Translations under genes and position numbers: made by a program
Part shown: positions 9,328 to 18,205 of the stretch, one piece after another
How the letters are laid out: every line of letters begins with the position of its first letter
How positions within the stretch are numbered: position 1 is the stretch's first letter
Notes under the pieces: model-generated
Database searches by the model: none
What the model was told of the DNA's origin: nothing
What the model saw: only the letters and a program-made list of their open reading frames with translations
DNA from: Streptomyces spinosisporus
GTDB lineage: Bacteria > Actinomycetota > Actinomycetes > Streptomycetales > Streptomycetaceae
Reading direction: 5' to 3'
Length of the DNA stretch: 64,000 nucleotides
Assembly: GCF_022698145.1 (NCBI RefSeq)
Contig: NZ_JALDAX010000007.1
Span: forward strand, 62,001 to 126,000

Positions 9328-10119
9328 TCATCCGGACCAAGTCGTGTAGTAGCTCGCGGGGTTGACCAGGTACCGCACCGTCGCCTGCGGTACGTGGCGC
9401 ACCTCGTGGGCCCGGCTGTAGCGGTGGACCAGCTCCCAGTCCTCGCGCGGGAGGACCTTCGGTGTTCGGCGCAGGCGGCTGAAGTGCAGGGTGTCGGTGC
9501 GGCGGGCCACGAAGGCGTTGGTGTCGAGGAAGGACTCGCGGGCGGCGCGGTGGCGGTCGAACGGGACGGAGAGGGTGTCCCGTTCGGTTCCGTCCGGGAG
9601 GACGCGGCGCAGGGCGGTGTAGACGCCGTCGGGGCCGCCGGGGGAGTCCAGGACCGCCAACGCCCGTTCCAGGTGGTCGGGTTCCCAGAGGTTGTCGTCG
9701 TCGAGGAAGGCTACGTAACGGGAGCGGGTGAGGCGGATGCCGACGTTGCGCACGACACCGGCCACGGCGGTGTTGCGGGCCAGCGAGACCGCGAACAGCC
9801 GTGGGTCGTCCGGGAGGTCGGGCAGTCCTGCGCCGTCGTCGACGACGATGACGACCTGGTCGCGCACGGTCTGTGCGAGGGCCGAGCGGACGGCGGCCCG
9901 CAGGGCGTCGGGGCGGCGGTGGGTGGCGATGACCGTGGCGACGAGGGCCGTGGGCGGGGGCGCCGTCGTGGCCGCCAGGCGGCGGACCTCCGCGGATTCG
10001 AAGCGGCGCAGCCGCAGCGCGGAGGGCGCGAGCAGGACCTTGTTGCGCAGCTCGAAGAGGACCAGCCAGCCGAAGGCGCCCTTGAGGAGCTCCCAGGGAG
10101 CCCGTACGACACGTCGCAT
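9328..10119 (-). CDS. Family 2 glycosyltransferase
   Basis: 263 residues from the ATG behind AAGGAGGAAGG; the longer open frame upstream is shadow of the lipoprotein gene. ALVATVIATHRRPDALRAAV, VIVVDDGAG and AFLDDDNLWEP show the GT2 fold with its DDD metal motif, and REDWELVHRY is the catalytic E/D-W region. It is unusual in having about 55 residues before the core, including a hydrophobic helix (LLKGAFGWLVLFELRN) that may associate with the membrane. It is the last gene of the eight-gene minus-strand operon starting at 17926. Confidence 0.88.
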   Translation of the reverse strand: MRRVVRAPWELLKGAFGWLVLFELRNKVLLAPSALRLRRFESAEVRRLAATTAPPPTALVATVIATHRRPDALRAAVRSALAQTVRDQVVIVVDDGAGLPDLPDDPRLFAVSLARNTAVAGVVRNVGIRLTRSRYVAFLDDDNLWEPDHLERALAVLDSPGGPDGVYTALRRVLPDGTERDTLSVPFDRHRAARESFLDTNAFVARRTDTLHFSRLRRTPKVLPREDWELVHRYSRAHEVRHVPQATVRYLVNPASYYTTWSG

Positions 10120-10130
10120 AGCCTTCCTCC

Positions 10131-11180
10131 TTAACCGGCCGGCTCGGGGGTGATCGGCGTCCCGTCGGCGAACCGGTTGTTGCGCCAGACGTTGCCGCTG
10201 CCTTCGGCGTTCCAGGCAGTGACGGCGCCGTAGACACCGGAGTTGCCGTGGTACCGGGTCGAGAAGACGTTGTCGGTGACCGTGATCCCGGTGGCCCCCT
10301 CGCCGCCCCCGTAGAGGGCGTACGCGCCGCCCGCCAGCAGGTTGCCGTCGATGACGGTGTTGGAGACATGGCCGGTGTCGGCGAACAGGCCGATGCTCGC
10401 GGACGCTCCTCGGTTCACGTCGACCGGGTTGAGCAGGGTGTTGTGCCGGATGACCAGTCTGCCGGTGTTGCCGCCGCCGCTGATCACCGCGTCCGTGTGC
10501 TGCCACTCGCCACCGGCGTTGCGGAAGGGGACGAGGCCGTGGACGTAGTTGTCGTGGATGTTGCCCTGGCCCATGGACAGCGCGTTGCCGAACACGGAGA
10601 TGTCGCACCAGCCGACCTCGATGGAGCTGGTCCCCATGTTGGACACGGCGTAGTCCACACCGCCGTTGTCGGGGCCCTTGCCCGGGACGGCGGTGATGGT
10701 GGTGTGCAGGACCCGCAGTCCGTGGTAGCCGGGGCGGAGGTTGACGCCCCACCAGTTGGTGGAGGTGATCCTGGAGTCGACGATGGTCACGTTGTTCGCG
10801 TAGATGTCCAGCGAACCGGTGATGTCCCAGCCCTTGATGACCGTGCCGTCGGTCTTGATGCTCATGTTCCCCGTGGCGTGCGGCTTGAGGCGGGTCCGGG
10901 GGCCGGTGGTGCGGGCGTTCGGGAAGTCGGCCTCCACGGGTGCCACGGCGGTGGGGCGTGCGGAGGGCTTGGCGCCGGCCCCGGCGGTGGCGGAGGCCGG
11001 GGCGCTGGGGCTGGGCTTGGGGGAGGCTGTTGCCGAGGGGGCGGCGCTGGACGTCTCGGCGGCGGGGGGTCTGTCATGGGTGCTGGGCGTGTGCGTGGCC
11101 GCGGACGGACCGCCGGAGCCGGAGCAGCCGGCGGTCAGCAGCAGGGCCAGGCAGGCGAGCGGGCCGCGGAGCCTTCTCAT
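10131..11180 (-). CDS. Lipoprotein with right-handed beta-helix domain
   Basis: 349 residues. LALLLTAGC is a lipobox with the lipidated Cys near residue 19. A Ser/Thr/Pro/Ala linker of about 60 residues follows, then a repetitive domain of short beta turns rich in N/G/V/I (for example LDIYANNVTIVDSRI and IHDNYVHG), typical of parallel beta-helix proteins such as pectate-lyase-like or NosD-like folds. It is exported and anchored on the outer face of the membrane. Its start overlaps the stop of the flippase gene (ATGA). Polysaccharide binding or modification is likely from fold and neighbours, but no catalytic residues can be assigned. Confidence 0.82.
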   Translation of the reverse strand: MRRLRGPLACLALLLTAGCSGSGGPSAATHTPSTHDRPPAAETSSAAPSATASPKPSPSAPASATAGAGAKPSARPTAVAPVEADFPNARTTGPRTRLKPHATGNMSIKTDGTVIKGWDITGSLDIYANNVTIVDSRITSTNWWGVNLRPGYHGLRVLHTTITAVPGKGPDNGGVDYAVSNMGTSSIEVGWCDISVFGNALSMGQGNIHDNYVHGLVPFRNAGGEWQHTDAVISGGGNTGRLVIRHNTLLNPVDVNRGASASIGLFADTGHVSNTVIDGNLLAGGAYALYGGGEGATGITVTDNVFSTRYHGNSGVYGAVTAWNAEGSGNVWRNNRFADGTPITPEPAG

Positions 11181-12718
11181 ACGGCCTCCGGTGTCCGGGC
11201 GCCGCGCAGGAAGCCGAGGCCGGGCAGGACGCAGAGCACATAACTGGCCAGCGCCACCGCGCCGATGGCGAACACCGCCGGGGTGCCGTCGCCGAGCAGG
11301 TGTCGCGCGGCGAGGATCACCAGGGTCATCACGATTCCCCCGAGGAAGGGCCAGGCGCAGGCCCTGGCGATGTGGGCGAGGCCGATCCCGGCCCGGCCGA
11401 GGGCGTGCAGGAACACCGGGACGACCAGGACGGCACCGACCAGGACATGGCCCTGGGCGACGCCGACGATGCCGCCCGAGCGGGCGCAGACGATCAGGAC
11501 CGGGACGAGGGCGAGAACCCACAGACCCTGGACGAGGATGAGGGAGCGGCGCTGTCCGACCGCCACCAGGCAGTCGTAGGCGAGTTCGCAGCCGATGCGG
11601 ATCAGGCCCAGGGCCATCAGCCAGGGCAGGGCCTCGGCGGCGGGGAGCCACTTGCTGCCGTAGACGAGGTGGACGACCGGGCCCGCGAGGCCGCCGAGCA
11701 GGACGCACAGGGGCACGGTGCCGGTGACCAATACCGCGAGCGCCCGACTGAAGCCCTGGGCGAGGGCCTGTGGGGTGTCGGCGAGGCGGGAGAAGCCGGC
11801 GAAGGAGACACGCCGGGCCGCCTCGGAGATGACGCGGACCGGCCAGCCGGACATGTTGAACGCCAGGACGTAGAAGCCGAGGGACACGCCGCCGAGCGTG
11901 GAGCCGACGACCATGGTGTCCACGTTGACGACCGCGAGGGCGAGAAGACTCGCACCGGCCAGTGGGAGCCCGAACTTCAGCAGGGCGCGGGCCTGTTGGG
12001 GGTCCCAGCCGAAGCGCAGGGTGCCCGGGGCGGCCACGGCGGAGGCCACGAGCGCGGCGACGTTGCCCACGACCGCGCCCCATGCGAAGCTCATCGCGCC
12101 CCAGCCCGCGAAGGCCAGAGCCAGGGTCACGGCGGTGCTGAGGACGAAGTTGAGCGCGTCGATCAGCATCCGCTTGCCCTGCGCGAACTCGCGGGTGAGG
12201 AAGCCGGCGGGCACCTGGGCCACCCCGTCGATCACCAGGCACAGACACATCACGCGCAGGACGCCCGAGGCATGCGGCGAGTCGAGCAGCCCGGCCACCG
12301 TCGGCGCCGAGACGAACAGGGCGGCGTAGAGGAGGACGCTGGAGGCGGTGGCCAGGGTCAGTACCGTCGGCGCGAAGCGGCGGGGGTCACCGTCCCAGCG
12401 GATGAGGGCCAGGCTGACGCCCAGTTCGTTCGCCGAGAGCAGGACCAGCAGGACGGTCTGGGCGATGCCGTAGACGCCCCACTCGGCCGGGCCCAGCGCG
12501 AAGCGCGCCAGCAGGATGCCCGTGGCGAAGTTGCCCAGGCGCATGACGACGGTGTTGATCAGGCTCCAGCGGGCCGCCGAACGGACCTTGCGGCCGAGGG
12601 AGTTGTCGGCGACCGCGTCGGACGTCCCGGGTCCCCCGCGCGCGTCGGATCCCCCGTTCTCGTCAGCTCTCCCGCTCGCCTCAGATCTCTCGCTGTCCGG
12701 TGTGCGAACGCTGTCCAT
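11177..12718 (-). CDS. Wzx-type lipid-linked oligosaccharide flippase (MOP superfamily)
   Basis: 513 residues with a hydrophilic N-terminal extension of about 45 residues, then twelve to fourteen hydrophobic helices. SAARWSLINTVVMRLGNFATGILLA is the usual start of polysaccharide-transporter family proteins, and the middle carries FGLPLAGASLLALAVVNVDTMVVGS. It should flip undecaprenyl-linked repeat units across the membrane for the polymerase. GAGGAG lies 8 nt before the ATG. The first 38 nt overlap the end of the Wzz-like gene upstream, and the end overlaps the lipoprotein gene by 4 nt. Confidence 0.9.
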   Translation of the reverse strand: MDSVRTPDSERSEASGRADENGGSDARGGPGTSDAVADNSLGRKVRSAARWSLINTVVMRLGNFATGILLARFALGPAEWGVYGIAQTVLLVLLSANELGVSLALIRWDGDPRRFAPTVLTLATASSVLLYAALFVSAPTVAGLLDSPHASGVLRVMCLCLVIDGVAQVPAGFLTREFAQGKRMLIDALNFVLSTAVTLALAFAGWGAMSFAWGAVVGNVAALVASAVAAPGTLRFGWDPQQARALLKFGLPLAGASLLALAVVNVDTMVVGSTLGGVSLGFYVLAFNMSGWPVRVISEAARRVSFAGFSRLADTPQALAQGFSRALAVLVTGTVPLCVLLGGLAGPVVHLVYGSKWLPAAEALPWLMALGLIRIGCELAYDCLVAVGQRRSLILVQGLWVLALVPVLIVCARSGGIVGVAQGHVLVGAVLVVPVFLHALGRAGIGLAHIARACAWPFLGGIVMTLVILAARHLLGDGTPAVFAIGAVALASYVLCVLPGLGFLRGARTPEAV

Positions 12719-13544
12719 GAGTCGACTCCTCGTCGAGCGGCTCGGTGGCGGACGCCACGGCCGTGGCGGAGCGTCCGGCCCCCGGCTGCGTGGCGCGCCG
12801 GTTCTCGGCGGACCGCGACCAGGCGGGCGGCCGCCGCAGGGCGATCGTCTGGTCCACGGCCTGCTCCCCGGCCTGCGGCTCGGGGGCGGTGACCGGTTCC
12901 GCGGGTTCTTCGGGCCGTGCGGGTTCGTCCGGCCCTGCCGGGGTGCGCGGCCGGCGGCGCGCCTCCACGTAGAAGACGGCGACCAGGCTCAGCACCAGGC
13001 CCAGGGCCCCGGCCATGACCGTGTACTCCAGCCGTGTCTTCGTCTGCGCCACCGGGTTCTGCGGGGGCACGATCGTCGTCATGCGGATCATGGCCTGCGG
13101 GGCGACCGACTGCTGCTTCTGGAACTGGTCGAGCCGGTCCTTGGCGTACGCGGTCAGGATCCTGTCCGAGGCCAGTACGGAGGCCTTGTCGGTGCCGGTG
13201 ACGGTGAGCCACATCAGCGGGCCCTGCGCGTTGTCGGCGAGCTTGGCCTCGAACGTGCCCTTCGCGCCACGGGACGTGAGCTCCCGCAACGACACGTCGG
13301 AGTTGAGACTGCGGGCCAGGCTGTCGGCCATGCCGGTGAGCGAGGTCTGGGTGCTGAGGAAGGGGTTGCCGTCGTAGGCCTTGGTGGCCTTCTGGGAGTT
13401 GAGGAGGACCACGGTGCTCTGCGACTGGTAGGTGACCGGGACCAGCGCGAGGACGCCGACGATCAGACCGGCGGTCACCAGCAGCCCCGGCAGCAGGACG
13501 TACCAGCGCCTGCGCATGACCCGGAAGATCTCAGCGAGATCCAT
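12681..13544 (-). CDS. Wzz-like chain-length determinant protein
   Basis: 287 residues. MDLAEIFRVMRRRWYVLLPGLLVTAGLIVGVLAL gives the cytoplasmic start and first helix. A periplasmic domain of about 140 residues containing WLTVTGTDKASVL follows, then a second helix (YTVMAGALGLVLSLVAVFYV) and a long Pro/Glu/Arg-rich cytoplasmic tail. The VTGTD segment is shared with the polymerase fusion at 5912, so these are paralogues. There is no tyrosine-kinase domain. It probably acts with the flippase encoded just downstream. Confidence 0.85.
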   Translation of the reverse strand: MDLAEIFRVMRRRWYVLLPGLLVTAGLIVGVLALVPVTYQSQSTVVLLNSQKATKAYDGNPFLSTQTSLTGMADSLARSLNSDVSLRELTSRGAKGTFEAKLADNAQGPLMWLTVTGTDKASVLASDRILTAYAKDRLDQFQKQQSVAPQAMIRMTTIVPPQNPVAQTKTRLEYTVMAGALGLVLSLVAVFYVEARRRPRTPAGPDEPARPEEPAEPVTAPEPQAGEQAVDQTIALRRPPAWSRSAENRRATQPGAGRSATAVASATEPLDEESTHGQRSHTGQREI

Positions 13545-13595
13545 GACGGTCCCCCCTCGCGACCAGACGTTCGACGAGCATGAGTTGCAAGCGGA

Positions 13596-14726
13596 TCATA
13601 TGGGGAACGTTCGGTCCTCGGGTCGGGGCTGGTCGGTCGGTCGTGGCCGGGTGCTCGCGGTGCCTCCGGTCAGCAGCACGTCGGCGATACGGTCGCTCGC
13701 GCGGCCGTCCCACAGGTCGGGCCGGCGCGGTGCGGGCGGCGCGTCCAGCACCGCGTTCACGGTGGCCACGATCCGCGCCGGGTCCCGGCCGGCGAGCACA
13801 TTGGTGCCCTGCTCGACGGTGATGGGGCGCTCGGTGTTGTCCCGCAGGGTCACACAGGGCACGCCCAGCGCGGTGGTCTCCTCCTGCACGCCGCCGGAGT
13901 CGGTCAGCACGACACGGGCGGCGTCCTGCAGCGCGATGAAGTCCAAGTACCCGGCGGGCGGCACGAGTTGGATGCCGCCCGGCACGCCGATCTCGGCCAG
14001 CTTCCCGGCCGCCCGCGGATGCACCGGCAGCACGAGCGGGCAGTTCCCGGCGATCTCGCCCAGCGCCTTGAGCAGCCCGGCGAGGACCTCGGGGTCGTCG
14101 ACATTGGCGGGGCGGTGCAGCGTGACCAGACCGAACTCCCCCCGGGACAGGCCGTATCGGCCGAGCACGTCCGAGGCGCGGGCGCGTTCCAGATTGGCCA
14201 GCAACGTGTCGATCATGACGTTGCCGACCAGATGGATCTGGTCCTCGCGGTAGCCCTCGGCGCGCAGGTTGTCGACGGCGTCCGGGGAGGGGGCCAGCAG
14301 ATAGTCGCTGACCCGGTCCGTGGCGACCCGGTTGACCTCCTCCGGCATGCCCCAGTCGCGGCTGCGCAGACCGGCCTCGACATGGGCAAGGAGCGGTCCG
14401 GCCTTGGCGGTGACCAGGGCGCAGGCCAGCGTGGAGTTGATGTCGCCGACCACGACGACGATGTCCGGCGACACCTCCTCCAGCAGCGGTTCGAACGCGG
14501 TCATCACCCGTCCGGTCTGCTCCGCGTGGCTGCCGGAGCCGACCCCGAGGAAGCGGTCGGGCGGGCGGATGCCGAGGTCGGCGAAGAACACGTCGTTCAT
14601 GGCCGGGTCGTAGTGCTGGCCGGTGTGGACGAGCAGCACCTCGGCGCCCCGGCGTTCCAGGGCGTCCATCACCGGTTTGGTCTTCATGTAGTTGGGGCGC
14701 GCCCCGGCGACACAGACGATGCGCAT
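13596..14726 (-). CDS. wecB: UDP-N-acetylglucosamine 2-epimerase (non-hydrolysing)
   Basis: 376 residues from the ATG 4 nt after the upstream stop. Family motifs are in order: GARPNYMKTKPV, HTGQHYDPAMND, GDINST, HVEAGLRS, EEVNRVATD, TLHRPANVD and DSGGVQEE. The enzyme interconverts UDP-GlcNAc and UDP-ManNAc in the cytoplasm, feeding the dehydrogenase encoded immediately upstream. Length is normal. The symbol is given by analogy with the enterobacterial pathway (also called mnaA). Confidence 0.93.
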   Translation of the reverse strand: MRIVCVAGARPNYMKTKPVMDALERRGAEVLLVHTGQHYDPAMNDVFFADLGIRPPDRFLGVGSGSHAEQTGRVMTAFEPLLEEVSPDIVVVVGDINSTLACALVTAKAGPLLAHVEAGLRSRDWGMPEEVNRVATDRVSDYLLAPSPDAVDNLRAEGYREDQIHLVGNVMIDTLLANLERARASDVLGRYGLSRGEFGLVTLHRPANVDDPEVLAGLLKALGEIAGNCPLVLPVHPRAAGKLAEIGVPGGIQLVPPAGYLDFIALQDAARVVLTDSGGVQEETTALGVPCVTLRDNTERPITVEQGTNVLAGRDPARIVATVNAVLDAPPAPRRPDLWDGRASDRIADVLLTGGTASTRPRPTDQPRPEDRTFPI

Positions 14727-14730
14727 GGCT

Positions 14731-15990
14731 TCAGAGCACCTCGATCGTGGGTCCGGACGGCAGCCGGCGGCGGCAGTCCAGGACGAAGGGGGCGTGTTCG
14801 GCGACGAGTTCGTAGTCGAAGCTGTCGTGGTCCGTGAGCAGCACCACCACGTCGGCGCCCGCCAGCTCCTCGGGCGTCGGTTCGACCCGCACCAGCCGCG
14901 TGTCCACCGGCAGACTCTCGACGACATGCGGATCCGCCGCCCTGACCTGCGCGCCCATGTCCAGCAGCAGTTGGGAGATGCGCAGGGCGGGCGACTCGCG
15001 GGCGTCACCGGTGTTCTTCTTGTACGCCAGCCCGAGCAGCAGCACCCGTGAGCCGTTGACGGAACGCCGCCGGTCGTTGAAGTGCTCGCTGATGCGGCGC
15101 GTCACGTACTCCGGCATATGGCTGTTGATGTCGTTGGCCAGCTCCACGAACCGGAAGTTCTGGCCCAGTTCGCGCTGAACCCGCCAGGACAGATAGGACG
15201 GGTCGATCGGCAGGCAGTGGCCGCCGACGCCCGGCCCGGGCGTGAACTTCATGAAGCCGAAGGGCTTGCTGGAGGCCGCGTCGATGGCCTGCCAGATGTC
15301 GATGTCCAGGTGGTGGGCGAACATCGCGACCTCGTTGACCAGCGCGATGTTCACATGCCGGAAGGTGTTCTCCAGCAGCTTGGCGAGCTCGGCCTCCTTG
15401 GGGGAGCGCACCGGCACGGTGGTGTCGACGAGTTGGGCGTAGAAGTCCTGAACCGCCTTGAGGGAGGCCTCGTTGACTCCGGAGACGACCTTCGGGGTCT
15501 CCTTGAAACCCCACACGGCGTTTCCGGGGTCGATCCGTTCGGGGCTGTAGCCGAGATGGAAGTCGGAGCCCGCGGTCAGGCCCGAGCCCTCCTCCAGGAT
15601 CGGCGCGAACAGCTCCTGGGTGGTGCCGGGATAGGTCGTCGACTCCAGGACGACCGTCGCCCCGGGGCGCAGATAGCGGGCCAGGGTGACCGCCGACTCC
15701 TTGATGTACCGCAGGTCGGGGGTGCCCTCGTGCAGCGGTGTCGGCACGGTCACCACGGCGATGTCGAAACCGCCGCAGTCGCGCGCCGATTCGCTCGCCC
15801 GGTAGGTGCCGTTGTCCAGGGCCGCGCGGATCCGCTCGGAGGAGACGTCCTCGACGAAGGACTCACCGGCGGCGAGGCGCTTGATCCGCCGGGCGTCGAC
15901 GTCGTAGCCGATCACCTCGTGTCCGACCTCGGCGGCCCGGATGGCCAGGGGCAGGCCGACGTAGCCCTGCCCCACCACGACGACGCGCAT
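14731..15990 (-). CDS. wecC: Nucleotide-sugar dehydrogenase, UDP-ManNAc/UDP-GlcNAc 6-dehydrogenase type
   Basis: 419 residues. The N-terminal GQGYVGLPLA is the NAD-binding turn, KLLENTFRHVNIALVNE is the central helix, and GPGVGGHCLPIDP holds the catalytic Cys. The GGHCLPIDPSYL form is typical of WecC/WbpA enzymes acting on N-acetylated sugars rather than UDP-glucose. It oxidises C6 twice with NAD+, here most likely UDP-ManNAc to UDP-ManNAcA because wecB lies directly downstream. The start codon shares one base with the stop of the preceding gene (TGATG). Confidence 0.9.
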   Translation of the reverse strand: MRVVVVGQGYVGLPLAIRAAEVGHEVIGYDVDARRIKRLAAGESFVEDVSSERIRAALDNGTYRASESARDCGGFDIAVVTVPTPLHEGTPDLRYIKESAVTLARYLRPGATVVLESTTYPGTTQELFAPILEEGSGLTAGSDFHLGYSPERIDPGNAVWGFKETPKVVSGVNEASLKAVQDFYAQLVDTTVPVRSPKEAELAKLLENTFRHVNIALVNEVAMFAHHLDIDIWQAIDAASSKPFGFMKFTPGPGVGGHCLPIDPSYLSWRVQRELGQNFRFVELANDINSHMPEYVTRRISEHFNDRRRSVNGSRVLLLGLAYKKNTGDARESPALRISQLLLDMGAQVRAADPHVVESLPVDTRLVRVEPTPEELAGADVVVLLTDHDSFDYELVAEHAPFVLDCRRRLPSGPTIEVL

Positions 15991-16760
15991 CAGTGACTCC
16001 TGTTCGCGGGAGCGGTCGACGGGGTGAGCCGGATCAGCTCGCGCGCCGTCATGAGGAGGAAGGAGACATTGGTGGTGAGATAGCGCCGGCCCAGGCGCCG
16101 GGGCTCCTGCTTCACGCGGTAGAGCCACTCAAGGCCCCAGCGCTGCCAGGAGGCGGGGGCCCGCTTGGTGACTCCGGCCAGGATGTCGAAGGAGCCGCCG
16201 ACGCCGTGCACCACGCGGGCGCCGGTGCGGGCGCCGTAGGCGGCGGTGAATATCTCCTTCTTCGGCGAGGTCATGCCGAGGAAGAGCATCTGGGCACCGC
16301 TGCGGGCGATGGCGTCGGCGATCTCCTGCTGCTCGGAGTCGTCGAAGTAGCCGTTGCGGCTGCCGGCCACCTTCAGGCCGGGGAAACGGTCGGCGACCCG
16401 GAGCAGCATCTGCTCCATCACCTCCTGCTTGGCGCCGAGGAAGTACACGGAGATGCCCGCCGTTTCCGCCTCGGCCAGCAGCCGCAGGAACAGGTCGATG
16501 CCGGCCACCCGCTCCGGCAGCGGGGCGCGCAGCACCCGCCCGGCCCACACCACGGCCTGTCCGTCGGCGAGGACGAGGTCGCAGCCGGACACCGCCTTGG
16601 CGAGCCGTTCGTCGCGCCGCATGTTGACCAGCTTCGCGGCGTTGACCACGCCGATCTCCAACTGCCGTCCGTCGCGCACCGCTTCGAGGCAGCGCGCGAC
16701 CGTCTCGTCCATCGTCAGCGGGTCCAGTGCGACCCCGAACAGCTGCTGACGCTCCGTCAT
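15990..16760 (-). CDS. wecG: WecG/TagA/CpsF-family (GT26) glycosyltransferase
   Basis: 256 residues. NAAKLVNMRRDERL, the DLVLADGQAVVWAGR segment with its catalytic Asp, VYFLGAKQEVME and FLGMTSPKKEIF are the defining blocks of the GT26 family. These enzymes transfer ManNAc or ManNAcA to undecaprenyl-linked acceptors at the membrane. Next to wecB and wecC a ManNAcA transferase is the natural reading. The C-terminal WLYRVKQEPRRLGRRY is the membrane-binding tail of the family. It is coupled by overlap on both sides. Confidence 0.9.
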   Translation of the reverse strand: MTERQQLFGVALDPLTMDETVARCLEAVRDGRQLEIGVVNAAKLVNMRRDERLAKAVSGCDLVLADGQAVVWAGRVLRAPLPERVAGIDLFLRLLAEAETAGISVYFLGAKQEVMEQMLLRVADRFPGLKVAGSRNGYFDDSEQQEIADAIARSGAQMLFLGMTSPKKEIFTAAYGARTGARVVHGVGGSFDILAGVTKRAPASWQRWGLEWLYRVKQEPRRLGRRYLTTNVSFLLMTARELIRLTPSTAPANRSH

Positions 16761-17926
16761 ATCCGGCCCCCCTGCCAGGCGTGGAGCATCCAGCCGAACT
16801 CGTACGGCCGGCATTCGCGGTCCACGGACAGGGGGCGGTACACCCGGTCCAGGGACTGCAGGCGGACGCTCGGTGCGAGGCGCGTGGACAGGCCGCGGGC
16901 GGCGCGTACGGCCTTCTTCGGGTCGCCCCGGTAGACCTTGCGCCAGGTGGCGCCGAGCTCGTCGAGGATCATCGGCTCGCGGTGCTGCGCACCGGCCAGT
17001 TCGGGTACGTCCGTCATCCAGCGCAGGCCCTTGCGGATCGCCGCGCCGAAGTCGGTGCCGCCGGCGTCGGCGAGGTCGAACAGGGCGGTCGGAGCCATCG
17101 CGTGCTGATGGACGCTGTAGACGGGGTAGCCCTCCACGACACCGCCGGTGCGCGCGTCGTAGTGCCACCACCACTGCCCGCCCTCGCCCTGCAGTTCGCA
17201 GATCCGTGCGGCACACGCCTCGGCCGCGGCCAGCGCCTCCGGGTCGCCGCCCCCGTCCCCGCTGGCATGGGCGCGGGCCAGGGCCTGCAGCGGGTAGGTC
17301 TGGTCGGCGAAGCAGCTGACGTGCGCCCGGTACCAGGGCACCAGGCCCGGGCCGGTGGCGTGCGGGAAGAGCGGGCTGCCCTCGATCCGGGCGCGCAGCA
17401 GACGGTTCCGGGCCGCGGTGAAACGTGCCTCCACGTCGACCGTGTCGCGCGCCGCCGCGAGGGCGGACAGCACCCAGGCCGCCTCGACCGTGTACTGCGG
17501 CCGGTCCTCGTCGTCCAGGGCGTCGACCCGGGCGACGGCGTCGGAGAGCTTGGGGTGCTCGGTCTCGGCGGCGGCCCAGGCGATCAGTGCCGCGTCGCCT
17601 AGGTTGGTCACCGCGGGCAGCGACTCGATCAGCAGACCGGTGAACTCCTGCGCCGTACGCCCGCCGAGCACCGCGCGCTGGCGGTCCTCGGGCAGGAAGC
17701 GGACACCCAGTGCGGTGATGGCCGCGTAACGGGTGCTGGTGCCCCGGCGTTCCAACGTCCAGGAACCGTCGGGGGCTTGCTGTCCGGCCATGGTGAAGAC
17801 GAAGGCCTCACTGCCGGGGAGCAGCATCGACGGGAGGCCCGACTCGGCGACGGCGAGCAGCCGTTGGGCGAGCGCGAGAAGCGGCGGTTCCTCCTGGGAG
17901 AGAGCCGCGAGACGTGTGGTGGTCAT
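16757..17926 (-). CDS. Alpha/alpha-toroid protein, terpene-cyclase- or six-hairpin-glycosidase-like, function unknown
   Basis: 389 residues, no signal peptide. Repeated helical segments with DGSW, GGQWWWHYDARTGG, YPVYSVHQHAMAP and YRPLSVDRECRPYEFGW suggest an alpha/alpha barrel such as prenyltransferase/cyclase or six-hairpin glycosidase folds. No cyclase DxDD motif is visible. The chosen ATG has only a weak ribosome-binding site; the frame is open another 22 codons upstream. It overlaps wecG by 4 nt and is the first gene of the eight-gene operon, so it probably acts in synthesis, trimming or sensing of the glycan. Confidence 0.6.
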   Translation of the reverse strand: MTTTRLAALSQEEPPLLALAQRLLAVAESGLPSMLLPGSEAFVFTMAGQQAPDGSWTLERRGTSTRYAAITALGVRFLPEDRQRAVLGGRTAQEFTGLLIESLPAVTNLGDAALIAWAAAETEHPKLSDAVARVDALDDEDRPQYTVEAAWVLSALAAARDTVDVEARFTAARNRLLRARIEGSPLFPHATGPGLVPWYRAHVSCFADQTYPLQALARAHASGDGGGDPEALAAAEACAARICELQGEGGQWWWHYDARTGGVVEGYPVYSVHQHAMAPTALFDLADAGGTDFGAAIRKGLRWMTDVPELAGAQHREPMILDELGATWRKVYRGDPKKAVRAARGLSTRLAPSVRLQSLDRVYRPLSVDRECRPYEFGWMLHAWQGGRI

Positions 17927-18205
17927 CTTTTGGGCACACCGACCCCCCTGTGGTCCTGTTGTGCACGGACTGGTGACCGCCGGTGCGCACACCGGCGATC
18001 GCCGCGGCGTGGATGGCCACGCGGCGGAAGTCAGACGTCAGAGGTCGAGACCGACGTCGCTCGTGGTTTCAAGCACAGGTGTCCCCCACCCCGTTACCCC
18101 CCTGGGCACTACCGGTTCGTGTGCCCATTGTGCTTGTTCTGCACAGATCACACACATGTTATGCCGGTAGATGTTCGAAGATTTGCGGTTTGGGGGAAAC
18201 CGAAG
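17927..18205 (-). promoter_or_regulatory. Leader/promoter region of the wec operon with two inverted repeats
   Basis: This 279-bp gap precedes the operon read towards lower coordinates. It contains TGGGCAC–N11–GTGCCCA (18103–18127, exact 7-bp arms) and CGCCGGTG–CGCA–CACCGGCG (17978–17997, exact 8-bp arms). A third TGGGCAC copy lies at 17931–17937, just before the start codon. An AT-richer patch around 18150–18185 is the likeliest promoter position. The repeats are seen directly; an operator or RNA-structure role is inferred. Confidence 0.5.
18186..18202 (-). terminator. Stem-loop after the rml/acetyltransferase operon
   Basis: CGGTTT–GGGGG–AAACCG has 6-bp arms and a 5-nt loop. It lies directly after the acetyltransferase stop on the minus strand and is followed in the transcript by an A/U-containing stretch. 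It is a plausible terminator or attenuator separating this operon from the wec operon. Confidence 0.5.

Noticed and set aside
8887..10369. Long plus-strand and alternative minus-strand frames over the I36-like and GT2 genes
   Set aside because: These overlap clear coding frames, lack motifs and show shadow composition.
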